Below, one piece after another: positions 14,293 to 25,796 of a DNA stretch of 64,000 bases. Location: the NCBI GenBank assembly GCA_025345505.1, contig JANVCC010000049.1, positions 9,726,733 to 9,790,732 on the forward strand, read 5' to 3'. This DNA comes from Todiramphus chloris collaris. Its lineage: Eukaryota; Chordata; Aves; Coraciiformes; Alcedinidae. Numbering within the stretch: the stretch's first letter is position 1; the number at the start of each line of letters is the position of its first letter. Below the pieces are notes generated by a model. It did not search any database, had not been told where the DNA came from, and saw nothing but the letters and a program-made list of their open reading frames with translations. The position numbers were made by a program, and so were the translations under genes.

Positions 14293-14429
14293 TTATCTGA
14301 GGTATCTATTATCTTTTATCGTCTCTTCTACAGACTGACCAAAAACAGGAAGCCTAGCACATGCATTCCACTGGGATTGTGTAACAGCAATAACAACCTC
14401 GGAGGCTGATTCAACAGCATTTTTCAGCT
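14293..14429 (-). other. Candidate terminal coding exon (unidentified)
   Basis: On the minus strand a strong acceptor (CATCTCTTTCTTTCCACTAG) precedes base 14429. The frame that begins with two bases completing a codon is open for 44 residues to a stop at 14293-14295 and contains LKNAVESASEVVIAVTQSQW and ARLPVFGQSVEE. About 178 bp upstream on the minus strand, a donor (CAG followed by GTATGA) ends at 14608. The short segment 14640-14608 would join in the same phase to give VTNSAELKNAV. The acceptor in front of that upstream mini-exon is poor. The peptide has a plausible amphipathic composition, but I do not recognise it. A 44-codon open run is not statistically special. The location, about 1.2 kb downstream of the proposed minus-strand first exon, is what makes it worth noting. 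Confidence 0.22.
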
Positions 14430-15629
14430 CTAGTGGAAAGAAAGAGATGAGTTCAAGTGATGCCCTGCTTGAAGGTATGGATGCTATTACAGAGCAGACA
14501 CATGTAGCCCGTCCCAAGGAAGCATTAACTGGAGGTTAGTTTTTCATCCACGTGTCTCACCACTATATCCACTTAGACAAAAACATACTACTGGAGAAGA
14601 GTCATACCTGCAGAGTTTGTTACTGCTATGAGCAGTGGGACTTAATGCTATCCATTAAAATACCTACAGCCAGTGCCAGAGTGCCTCAGCCTTTCCTATA
14701 TGAAGGAGTCTAAAGCATCACCTCCTGAAAAATTCCCTGCTCTTCCTCTTCCCTTCGCAGGCTCCCAACAAGAAGCCATTGTTCGGGGGACCACGGTGAC
14801 ACTTCCTCTCCCAGTCCAAATTAAAGATGTATAAAAATAAACTCACACAGCCGCCCTATTAATTCATTTTATTTCAACCCGCTTCAACTTGATGAATCGG
14901 CTCCAATTTCCTCACTTTTTCTGCTTTTGGGAACACCACCGTGCACAAAAGACAGAAAGCTAAACGCAGATGGAATCCCCTTTTCAGCAGCACCTCTCCT
15001 CTCCAGCAGCCGGGTTCTGCTTCTACCAACTCTCACAAAACTTGAAGTTTTGCAGCAGTCGGGGCTCTCGCTGCGCGCCGCTCTCCATGCCAACCGCGGA
15101 GCTCACGGCGCGGCCCGGCCGCAACACACTCGGTAACAGCGGCCAGGGAGCAGCGCGTGTCCCGCAGCCGCGCCCGGCCCGCTCCGGCTCAGCCCAGGGT
15201 GAAGTTTCCAGGGAGGTGACCCAGACAAGTGCCTTTTCATCGCCGCGGGGAGGCTGGAGGGGGCAGCAGGAGCGCGCCCAGCCGACACGTACTCGGTGTT
15301 CTGGCGGACAGCGCTGCGCCGTGGGCGCGGCGACCGCCTCGACTCCGCGCAAGGCTCCGAGCCCCCTCCCCCGCTCCCCGCCCGGCACGCTGTCCCGGAA
15401 CCCCCACCGGGGTGGCGGCGCGGGGACACGCCTGGCCAGGACCGGAGCCGGGCGCCAGCGAGACCCGGTCCGGGCCCCGCGGAGCCCCAGGGGCCGGACG
15501 GCACCTCCCCCCACCCCGCCACCGCCGGGATGCTCCGGTCGGGCCGGCGCACCGCTGGGCAGCGGGGCGAGCGCGGGCGACTTTCCCCGAGTTGGAGCAG
15601 CGCTATAAGAAGTCCTGGGGAGGACTCAC

Positions 15630-15695
15630 CGCCCGTGCGCCGCGCAGAGCCAGCCGTGCCGTCCTGCCGTGCAGTCCTGCCGTGCCGTGCCGTGC
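15630..15695 (-). other. Candidate untranslated first exon with donor site
   Basis: On the minus strand the sequence GCACGGGCG followed by GTGAGTCC is a near-consensus splice donor, with the exon ending at 15630 and the intron starting at 15629. It lies about 125 bp downstream of the CCAAT box. The exon's 5' end is inferred, not seen. The segment has no useful ATG frame and would be 5' untranslated sequence containing the TGCCG repeat. The following intron would run leftwards through the rest of the island. I cannot name the gene. Confidence 0.4.
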
Positions 15696-15701
15696 CGTGC
15701 C
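15678..15701. repeat. (TGCCG)n microsatellite
   Basis: Nearly five perfect tandem copies of TGCCG are preceded by degenerate versions of the same unit. They lie inside the CpG island, in the predicted 5' untranslated exon or at its start, where copy-number variation could alter the transcript leader. Confidence 0.85.
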
Positions 15702-15752
15702 ACAGCCCCGCTGCCCGCGCTCGGCGCGCCCCATCCCCGCCGCCCCGGCCGG

Positions 15753-15829
15753 ATTGGGCCGTGAGCCTGCACATCACAGCGTCCCGGCGCGGCGATTAGG
15801 CTGACGCAAAGTCACTCAGGGCGGGGCGG
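15753..15829 (-). promoter_or_regulatory. Core promoter elements, minus-strand orientation
   Basis: Three recognisable elements are ordered as in a TATA-less vertebrate promoter read on the minus strand. A GC box (GGGCGGGGC on +) lies at 15819-15829. An ATF/C-EBP-like TGACGCAA lies at 15802-15809, directly followed by GTCACTCA, an AP-1-like half. A CCAAT box, seen as ATTGG on +, lies at 15753-15757. CCAAT boxes typically sit 60-100 bp upstream of the start, which would put initiation near 15,660-15,695 on the minus strand. No TATA box is seen in that direction. The orientation is inferred from the CCAAT box and the downstream splice donor. Divergent initiation to the right is also possible. 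Confidence 0.5.
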
Positions 15830-15894
15830 AGTTGTGGCCCCAGCCAGGGCGCGCCCCCGTCCCCGCCGTCGCCGGCTGCTCTGCTGTGCCTTGT

Positions 15895-16150
15895 CCTGCT
15901 CGCATTCCCCGTGTCCTGCATGCATCCCACCTCCAGCCCTGCGTGCATTCCACCTGCTGTGCGTGCATTCCTCCTGTCCTGCAGGCATACCTCCTTCTCC
16001 CCCTGTATGCAATTGTCCTTCGAGCAAGCATCCCCTTTTCCCTGCAACCATCCCTGCTTTCTCCTGTGTTTGCATCCCTTCTAACCTCCTGTGCTTGCAT
16101 CCCTTCTCCCGCCCAAGACTGCATCCTTTCTCTCCCATGCATGGGCAGCT
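15895..16150. repeat. Degenerate minisatellite beside the CpG island
   Basis: About eleven diverged units of 18-27 bp are built around a core like CTGYRTGCATYCC followed by a pyrimidine-rich tail. GCAT or a one-base variant recurs roughly every 20-25 bp, for example at CTGCATGCATCCC, CTGCGTGCATTCC, TGCGTGCATTCCTCC and TTTGCATCCCTTCT. Because the unit carries almost no stop codons on the minus strand, all three minus frames stay open for 80-120 codons and yield repetitive Met/Gln/Gly/Cys-rich peptides. These are a by-product of the repeat, not genes. Confidence 0.7.
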
Positions 16151-19100
16151 CTGGCTCTCTCAGCCCTGCCACGGACAACAATGCTCAGGGCTCCCCTTGC
16201 AATCTACCCTTGTCTCCCCAGGAACAATCCCACTGCGTGGTGCTGAGCAGGCCCAGGGAAATCTGGTGCTGGTGGGCACACCTGCCAAGGAGCTCTGCAT
16301 ACAGAGAAGCTAGGCCCAGAGCCTGCAGGCTCATGCTCAGAGGAACATGTAGCCTGCAGGTGCTTGGGCCCTTGCACCCTGTACTCTCTGCTCCCAGGCA
16401 AGGAGCCATGCCACGGCCTTTCCCTACCCGGCCTCCGGCTGTCCAATTTTGAATAGCTGGTCTCGTAACTGTCCTAATTTCTACACTTGCCACACAAACA
16501 TTAACACCAAAAATTGCTAGAAGGGCTCAGGAAACCAAGGGCCTTAAGGACATTTTTGCAAGTGGTGGAGAATAGAAATTAATTCCAAAAAGGCCTTAAA
16601 CTGAGAAAGAAAAAGCAAAAACCTGCTGCGGGCAGGAGGAGGTGAACAGAGAGAAGTCAAGGGGACAGAGCTGCACTGCAGAGGTGGTCCAAAAAAAGGG
16701 GAAGCCATTTCCTTGAATGAGGTACCTCCCCAGCAGACAGACAGTGCCACTCCAACAGGACCAGGAGAAAGCATGGGCTCAGGTATTACTATCTTCTTCT
16801 GGTTTTAGGAGAAAAGCAAGTAAGCATTCAGGCACACAAGACCCTTTTCAGGTCAGAAAGATGAGCCATTCCTGTGCCTGGAGGTGAGAACAGCACAAAG
16901 TAATAAATTCAGAAATAAACAAGAAACATTAATACAAAGTGCTAGCTTTGCATTAGCTTGTATAAAGTAGTACCATATGCTCTATTTTTTTGTGTTTAAC
17001 TATTTTCTACTACTGTCAGAAAATTGTAATTTGCAGAAAAGTGGTAACTACCTAACAAAATATTAATAGATAAGGTGCATGCTAACGTTAGATCATTCTT
17101 TCTCTTATCTTTAAAAATTAAGTAAATGTAGTGTAAATTTAAGTAGAACTGCCCAGTGAAATCCATTGGAATGACTATTTTTATCTCCATGTTGCCGATG
17201 TTACAAGTGCAAATTTCTGGACCTGAATTGCATAGTCACATGAGTCTTTGTATGAATTATTTACAGAAAGACTGTCAGGCTGATCATTACAGAATAAAGC
17301 AAAACACATTTATTTGTCAAAACTATCAAGAAAAGTCAATTCGGAGTTAATTTTCCAAAGCTACAAAATGACAAGATCTCACAGAGTGGTCCACATGATG
17401 GAAGCAACACAGCTGACAGTGGGAGGTTCCTCATCACATTAGCAGGAACAGCTTTCTGAGTAGAATTAGACTCTTCCCTTCATCCTTTTATTCTTTTTAT
17501 ATAGTTGGATTTCTCATTGGATGTCAGAAACTCTTACATATTCATCAGTTTATTAGACTACCTCTCGGGAGATAGGAGTAGTAATTTTATACTGATTTAA
17601 AAATTATTTCAATTTTACACTCCTTGGTGGTAGTCCTGTGTTCATATTAGGCCAGTGCTTCACACTGCATTACTAACACAACAGAACTGTGAATAGTTCT
17701 GATTCTGGTTGCAAATTTTAACAGAAAACCACAACACTTTAGATCATTTTTTGGTCAGATTTTGCTAGCATGTCAGCATAAAAGAGATAGAGACATTAAA
17801 TCATCTTTGTAGGTCTTGACTGTTCAGAAAATGCAGATTACACATTTCTGTGCCCTGCTTTTGTCCAAACCAGTAGTATGAAACAGGCAACGCTTTGTTC
17901 TCCAAATGAGGGAGCGAAGTATTAAACATATTCAATATTTACCAGTTGCCTCTTTATTAGGATTTCCCCGTGTCTTCATGCACAAAGTTAAGCTATAGCA
18001 GACTAATCTATTAATTCAGCTACAATCACCATTTAGTACTCTGATAGAATCATCAAGCTCATTTTCAGATTTTTATTGCATACTCAATGTAATTACTATA
18101 TTCCAAGTGAGATGTCAAAACGTGGAGATTCATTTACACATAACTAGGGAATGCCTTCTCTGCAAAAACACACAACTGTACACTCTTAGGTGATTGTTTA
18201 TGATTTAAAACACTCATTAACACAGATATTATTTTCCCTTTCTCACAAAGAAATAAACACAAGTCTCATCAATTACTGCTTTGTGAAACAGTGAACAAGC
18301 TTTTTCAAGAGCACCTGACAGCATGCAGTTGGATTCTTATTTCCTTGCATCCACATGTGAAATAGCTGGGGAAAGAAAAGTGAAATTTTGGCATGGGTCA
18401 CAGGGGAAAACCAGTGCCCTTATGAAAAGTCACATGGAGATTTTAAACAGAGACTGAAGCATTGGGTGGATCTGCAATATCAATGTCGGCCAATGTCTGA
18501 AATGATTTTTGTTACATTTTTTAAGCCCTTTCAAACAGATTGCTATTTAGAAACTGACAAAGAGCTGTTCACACAGAGGGACTTTCCGCATAATGCATGA
18601 AGAGAGGCCAGACAGGCAACAGGTATTTCCAACCTGACATAGAACATGAGTACTTTTATTTAATATGACTTTTAAATAAAGTTGTAGCAAAATGTTTTTT
18701 GTAGAAAATATGCACTTATAAAATGCTGACATCACAAACTACTAGCATATAGGAACTTCGGAGGAAGGAAATCGGCCATAGTTTTTGAAGAGGAGTTTAA
18801 ACATTGCTTAATTAATTCTCTTCTTCAGCAGAATATGGTGGATTTAAGAGATACCAGAAATGCCCTGGCTATAAAACCACAATGGAAGGACTGCCTGCTG
18901 GATTTTTGTGTTGAATATTTTTAACTTTAGGGTTATGAATTTCCATAAATTCAGTTTATTGTAATAATAATCACCAGACAGATGAAGGGCTGACCCTGCC
19001 TCCAGTACAACGGCACCACTGGGAAAATGGACCGGCCCTTAACAGACTTTACCATTGCCAGATTATTCTTAGTGGGACTCTGGGCCTACAGAAGTAAAAT

Positions 19101-22100
19101 TAATTTTAATTGTGTCTGTTTAAATGTAAGCTTCTTATCAGGAAGCTTAGGAATACTTCTCCTGTACTGGATTTCCACTGTAACTTTTATAAAGTTATGT
19201 CTTTGCTCTTGGCTGGGTTATTGAATAATGTGTGGTCTTAGAATATAATTATGATCTCACTTACCTGAGAGAGTGTCTTTCTGAGGCAATGCTCAGGTGA
19301 AATAAATTTAAAGAGGAACTGTGAGGATAAACAATACTTGTATTCTCAGTTGAAAAATCTAACTTATTTCTGATTAGAGAGCTCCTGCCAGCACAACTAA
19401 CGAGGAAAAAATCCTTTGTCTGTTAAACAGGAGGCAGTGACTTTTAGAAAGGGTACGCAAGACACAGTATGGTCCTAAGAGATGTTGTGAAACATCATAT
19501 GGTGTGCATCTTTGCAAGGTATGACTGCTATCTCATGTATAAGCTAGTCACTTTAAGATCAAGATCATCATAGATCGTAAGTGTGGGGTGGTGACAATCA
19601 GGAAGAAGGGGAGGAAGACTGTTGGGGTGATTAAAAACTTGTGTCTCTGATGCCCTGTATACCAAAGAGACAGAGAAACTGCAGAATATACTTGGGGAGT
19701 GGTAAGCATAGGGGTTCAGAAGTAGCCTTTAAAATAATGGGCTTTAAAGGAGTTGGTATAAAGTTCTTCCATTGGAATTTGGGCATCTGTTCTCAACTAC
19801 ACTTTATTTTTGTTTTCTGAAAATACTCATCCACAACTTTAACAGAATGGATATTAACAGAGCCAGGATATTAACATCAAAAACACTTGTCATCAATCAA
19901 GGAGCACAACCAAGTGACACTATGAATACATTAATAAGATGGAACTAATTTTTTTCCATTGCAAGAAAGCAGATGGAAATCTGCGTAATATTTTGAACTA
20001 CAGTAAATTGAATTTACCTTCTGCTAGAAACATTTACTCAAATAATTCCAGGCACTTCTTTACTGAAAAACAACTTTTGGGAAAAAAAAAATCACTAAGT
20101 TTATACAGCAAGGTTGGCTCATGCAAGAAATCCATATTCCAAGTCTAAAAAGGCTGTGAGACTCCTCACATGAATGTAGATTACCCACCAAAGTTATCAG
20201 CCTGCCAGGCTGTAGGCAAGCTGCCTGCCAGCTGCCTTCGCTCTCACTGTCCTGACTGACAGATAACAGATTACCTCATGGGACTCTGGACTGTGTTGTG
20301 AAAGCACCAGTGGCTCCTGTTTATTCTGATATAAGGCAAACTCGTGCTTTGGTGAAAGGGTTGCCCAGAATTTCATGGTGCCTCTATCCTGCAGTATAAG
20401 TTTTATTTGTTCAAAACTGTGCTTTTCCCTGCCAAGGGGATTTTTTCAGTGATTGTCCATGCAGCATAAGGAGAGCGCTGCACTTCCAACACAGCAGTGG
20501 CAAGACAGAGTTACTCACGTTGTGTCTTTGTCCCACCCTTAACTGCATTTCTTTTATGGGCTGAGCTTCCAGAGGACTCGTTGACCTTTGACGCACTCAG
20601 GAGAGAGGGTGACTTGAAACTTTATTTGCAGTTCATATCAACAGGGTGAACTTCCCTCCTTCATCATTGTGGACCAAAAAACTGCAAAACAGCACTGCAA
20701 TGAGGTGGTTTTGCCTCTTCACTTAATTTATCAATTCATCAAGACCAGAGTCTTAAAAGCTGCTGAATCCACACTTTCTTTCTACTAGATAAGGTACAAA
20801 CAAGCATCTCCAAAGAAAATCATATTTCCAGAGCACAAAATGCAGAACGTAGTTTTGGGCAGAAGAACCAAGCAGAGTTAGCTGAAAACTAGAAAATTTA
20901 GTCTCTGCCCATAGAGATGATGGTCATTTTGGTCTTTCATCTAAGACAATTTGGCATGCAGTAACATGGTTATTACTGCAGCTTGACATTCTGCATGCAG
21001 CTTCTTCTTATTAAAAGCTGGCATTCCCTTTGGAGCTAGACAGTGTTACCCTGCAATGAGTTTTCAGGCAGGGTTTGAAGGGGTGAAAGGCTGGTGGTTT
21101 GGCAAGATAGGACCAGGTAGATATTTCATGCAGTTGGTTCTGTGTTGGAACAAGACTAGAGGCATGAAACAAAAAAGCTGCTGATGCAGGCAATTCTGCA
21201 CAGTATAGAGAGCTTGGGATGGTATGAACTGGAAACTGTACAGGACCTCCAAGGAGGACTCTTGTCTGCACAGCACTGGCCTTCATGCCGGTCAGGCTTG
21301 CCAGCAATGGCCTTGTTTTTCTCTTTCTCTCTCCTCTGCCTTCCTTTGTCTCAACTCATGTTAAAATGAGGTACAAAGAGACTGTATGTCAGCTAATGAG
21401 TATTATTAATCTGCTACAGGATGAGAGCAGAGGGCTGTGCTCATTAACTGAGGAAGTGTTCTTGCTGCTCAAGGACTCTATTTCTGGTGTTCCTAATATT
21501 TCCCCATTTGCTAGTAATTAATGTGGATGTTTTTGTCTTTCTAGTCCATAATACATTTGTGATTATTTTGTTCACTTTTTCTCTGAACTTTCTTCACACT
21601 TTTCTTATTTTTTTGCCTCTCTACTTTTTGCCTCCTCCTCTTCCATTTTATTCATGGTGGCACAGTTTCCCCAGCTCCTACAAAACGTAGCCTTCCCACA
21701 GCCTCCAAAATCCATGGTGAGCAGAAGCAGAGCAGGGCTGTCAACATTCCTGCAAGCCCAGGGCTTTGGGAGACGGAATGGATATGTGCCAGTGCTAATA
21801 AATTGGCAACTATTAGTGACTGTGTAAAGCAGGAAAATTGCAGAACAAGATAAGACTTATAGAATTCCTATAAACTGATTTTGGATAATGATATTTACCA
21901 AGAAGAAATATTAGAGTACCCTTAAGTACATATCTCTCTACCCAGCCTTACGTGTGTTTGCGCAGGCACTACGCCGTGTATAGAAGGCAGTACGATCATG
22001 TGTTGAAGTGTATCTCTGACATACACTCAGCTCCTTTGCACCCTGCCCAGTACAGGAGTTGCTTTGCAGTATTGCAGTCAGGCTATGGTTGGAGGTGACT

Positions 22101-25100
22101 GTTCCCAGCTTTGAGGCCAGGCTGCACCACGCCTGCCAAATTAAACACCCAATGTAGCTCCAGCTGGGACCAGTATGCACAAAATCCAGTGCAGTGGTTG
22201 GGAAAAACTGAGTGGAGCAATTTCTTTTAACAGGTCTAGTAACCACAAGGCTTTATTGCCACTTCCTGTGTCCCGCAGAGCAGAGATTAGGCCATGCACG
22301 CTGATCTTACAGGGTTGCATTGCAGCAAGGTAGATCCACAGGTAAGAAGCTGTTTAACTCTCCAGGTCTGAACTGCATCTCAGGGTAGCGAAGTGCTTCT
22401 GGGACAGGGCTGATCCTGCTGTGTCAAAACCAGGAGGCTCTGGTGGGTGCCACCCTCCCCAGCACGGTTGGGGTGAATGACTGGTGCTGGCCCATCAGCC
22501 AACATTTACATATCAGTGCTTTGCACTCACTAAGCTTTATTGCTACAGTCACAGCAGGAAAGAGAGAGATGCCTGAAAATAATACGACTTTTGTGGTAAC
22601 TGATATGTGGCATAAGGCAGAGTGCAGAGGAAATGCTTGTGATGGACAAGGGGAAAATGAGAAACTGCAGAGACAGGGCAAACAAAAATCATTCTAGAGT
22701 GCTTCACCCTGCTGTAGGGCATGTGACAGACCACCTACCTTCTCCAAGGCCCTTCCAGTGTTATCTCCTGGTATTGCAGTACCTGTTTGTTGCAGGAAAG
22801 CATCTCTTAGTGCCAGTCATGCTAGGATTTCTCTCCCTTCCCATCTGTGCAAGACCCCAGGCAGCACACAGGGTGCAGCTACAGTATACAGAGCAGCTGC
22901 AAGATACAGTTGCAATGGGGTCAACGTCATCCCCAGCCACATAAGTGGTGCTCAGCTTTATCCCCCCAGCATGGAAACATGGATCAGTTCTCAGGGAAGC
23001 AGTGTGCAAAGTGCTGGATCCAGGTGGCAGCAATGATTTCTCCTTCCTGACCCCACCACTGTACTCCCTGTGCTTAGTTCTTGCTGTTCTAGTTTTTGCT
23101 GATCTAGATGTGTTAAAATTAATTTTTCTCTAGGTGCCTGACTCTAGGCAAAGTTATTAGGTAGCTGGGTCATTGCAGTATATGTCTGTCAGCCACTGAA
23201 ATCATTTGCATTGGGCTGCAGCTTGGTAACCCACTAACAACCTCATTTGGAATGATGACTAATCAGCAGCAAAACTCCTGCAAGCTTCATTTTAAAAGCA
23301 AGGAATATTTTATTCAAAAAGAACAAGAAAAGCGTATTTCTGTAGTAAAATGATTTGACTGCACATGGCAAGAGCCCAGCTCATTTCCCCTCTGATCTGC
23401 ATTCTAGAATCATTACCACACTTCTTTCCAGTAGTGCAGAAAGTCTTTTCCATATGCCTCCTCTTCAGCCAGTAGTCCGTAGTTAATGTTTAACTTTTTC
23501 TAGACAGGAGGAGACGAGGACAAACCAGCGGCTCTAATGTGATGACAACCACCTTAGAAAACGTAAAACGTCTCTCTAAAAGCAGTCATCAGCTCTGAGA
23601 TCAATCCCAGACAGAACTTCAACAACACCTTCAAGGAGTGTGCAGCCTTGGGACTGTCTTTCTGAGGAGTTCACAGAAAACTCCTGTGTCCCAAAAAATC
23701 CTCTACAGCCAGAGCAGATTGTACCTTGTCCTGGCTGAAAGGAGAGTGCTCAGCAATGAAGAAGCTGCATAAAGTTAAAAATTCATTTGAACAGGCAATT
23801 CTTTATGAATTCATAACACAACATGTTTTGCATGGATATTCGATCTCAGTGACATTGAAGAGTATTTGTGCCAATTAAGATGGGTTAGCAGAAACCTTGT
23901 CTTCTCTGCTCACATAACTTCCATCACAGAAACTTTTAAATGGACACTATCCTGACATTTCACATTCCAATCTGACCAACATGATCTATAAAAAGAGTCA
24001 TTTACTGGAAAAGGACAGTAAACAGATCATAAAAAGTGTTTCTCAGCATCAGCTCCAGAAAGGAATTCCTCCCAGAAGCCCATCCTGCTCTCTTTGTTAG
24101 AGCTGATAGGGATGTGCAGGATGGAAGGGTATTCATAGCTGCAACATAGTTTAAAAACAGAAGAAAATAACAGTCTTGTGTAAAAAAAAAAAAAAAATTT
24201 CTCTAGTGGGCTGGGTACAGGCAGAATTAGAAAACAGGCTGTGTTGTCCTCAAGCAAGGGCACTCCATGTCCTCCTACTTCTGCAGCAGGCACCGAAGGT
24301 CTTTTAATGATGGCGGATCATACTAATAGTGTGAGGTCCTCAGCTCCTGCATGTGGAGGATACCTGGGATAACCAGGCCCTCGCCATACTGACCCATACA
24401 GAAAGGGCAAACTGGTTCTTACAAGGACACTGTGGACTCCCAGCCTTACCAAGCCTAGGATATTCCCCTAAGCATCTGCTCCAGGCATTTTATCACTCTG
24501 AGGTTTAAGGGCTGGGTCTTTGTGCCTCTTTTGTGTCCCCACCCCAGCAGCCACTTCAATGGAAGAGTCCAGACCTGCATTTTTTTAGAAATCCAGCTTT
24601 TTTGACAAGGGGTAGATGGTGTCTAAGATGTTACCAAGGGCCACACTTTGCAGAAGAGGTGGCCATGTGCTCACTAGTATGCAGCCCAGCTGCCCTCCTC
24701 CGGGCACCAGAGCTGGCTGGGGCAGGTGGTGTCTGTGATTACAGCTCTCCCAACGGCAGTATCTCCTGTGCTCCAGATGGAGACAAAATATGATGTTAAG
24801 AGCTACCAGCACCAAATGGCCCCAGATGGAGTAAGAAGTGCCTCTGAAGTACATAGTAACACATATCTGTCCCACAGAGATCTCTTCTCCTGTTTAAACC
24901 CCACAGTGTGAGAAGCTTTGGTCTCTTCCTACACTTTCTGCTGCTGTTTTAGCATTGTCTGTCCTCACTTCTCCTGGTATTCCTATCCAGACCAACTGGT
25001 GTGAAAGCTGTGAATAAAACACACTTCTAGAAGTAGGTTGAGCAACATTTGGCCTTAGGTTTGATTTTGACACAAATATTTTTACAATATATTTAGTTTT

Positions 25101-25796
25101 GTGTTCATACATGTATCTCATAAGAAATTTGAGAATGAATAAGTGTCAAAGGCATTAACACATAAAAAGATTTTTCAGCCACTAAATATACCCTCCTGAT
25201 CTGCAAAAAGATGCTTTTCCAATCATTATATGATTATGGTTCCTCAGTTTGGTACTGGAAGAAAATATGAGGTAGTTTTCTGTATCACAGAGCTCCTAAG
25301 TAGCTAATAGTTGATTTTTCTTTTGAAACACACTTTCTGCAGTTTGACTGCAGGATTTGTCTGATGGCTTGTCAGGCCAGCTAGCCATGAAGGCATCCTG
25401 GAAAACCTGGTCTTGTTTACGGATGATTTTAAAGGCCTGTGTTCACTGTGGGTTTCATTTAATTATTAATGCAGCTATTTCAAAATTACATTGACAGAGC
25501 TGTTTTACAAAGAGTTGGAAATCACACAGAGTGAAAGGTTCTGATGGGCTCCCTGGTGTGGTTGGCCCCCTACTGTCTCACTGATCTGGATGTGCTCTGC
25601 CAGCAGGGAAGTGATTCCCAGTGCTGGCAGATGTAGCACCACTCTTCTTCCCTGAGCTCACAGTTACACCTTCCTGATTTCTTTTTTCCGCCACTGAGGT
25701 CCCATGCCAAAGGTGGCTTGCTGTTAGTCCAGAGGTCCTGTTCATACTTACTGACTTGTTATAAAAAGGGATGCTGAGTCTTTTGAGATGAGATGA
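16151..25796. other. Non-coding stretch, no gene recognised
   Basis: Nearly 10 kb contain no recognised gene or mobile element. The 17-20 kb part is AT-rich. An A16 run lies at 24182-24197. A plus-strand acceptor (AGTTTCCCCAG) at 21674 and a donor (CATG followed by GTGAGC) after 21716 bracket a 42-bp open segment. It is too short to judge. Confidence 0.45.

Larger units (their letters stand above)
15050..15880. promoter_or_regulatory. CpG island
   Basis: An abrupt rise in G+C and in CpG density begins near 15,050 and ends near 15,880. The flanking DNA is AT-leaning and CpG-poor, as expected of methylated vertebrate bulk DNA. This is the only extended CpG island in the window. Overlapping open frames of 160-220 codons exist on both strands because AT-rich stop codons are rare in such sequence. 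Islands of this kind mark constitutive promoters in birds and other vertebrates. The promoter elements described separately point to transcription towards lower coordinates. An ATG in good Kozak context on the minus strand at about 15,086 opens only 21 codons (starting MESGAQREPRLL) before a stop, so it is at most a short upstream ORF. Confidence 0.85.

Noticed and set aside
15023-15086. Minus-strand ATG in good Kozak context (MESGAQREPRLL...)
   Set aside because: The frame stops after 21 codons, and the only nearby donor-like GT (TTG followed by GTAGAA) is weak and out of phase with the candidate exons downstream. It is at most a short upstream ORF.
15602-15610. Plus-strand TATAAG as a TATA box for rightward transcription
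   Set aside because: It is a single weak match inside a CpG island, with no properly spaced CCAAT/GC elements on that strand and a minus-strand splice donor nearby.
14970-15804. Several overlapping open frames of 160-220 codons on both strands in the CpG island
   Set aside because: GC-rich sequence has few stop codons. The frames overlap one another on both strands, are Ala/Arg/Pro/Gly-rich and show no motif; the promoter reading explains the region better.
15796-16181. Minus-strand open frames of 83, 108 and 121 codons in all three frames
   Set aside because: They are produced by the degenerate minisatellite, whose unit lacks stops on that strand.
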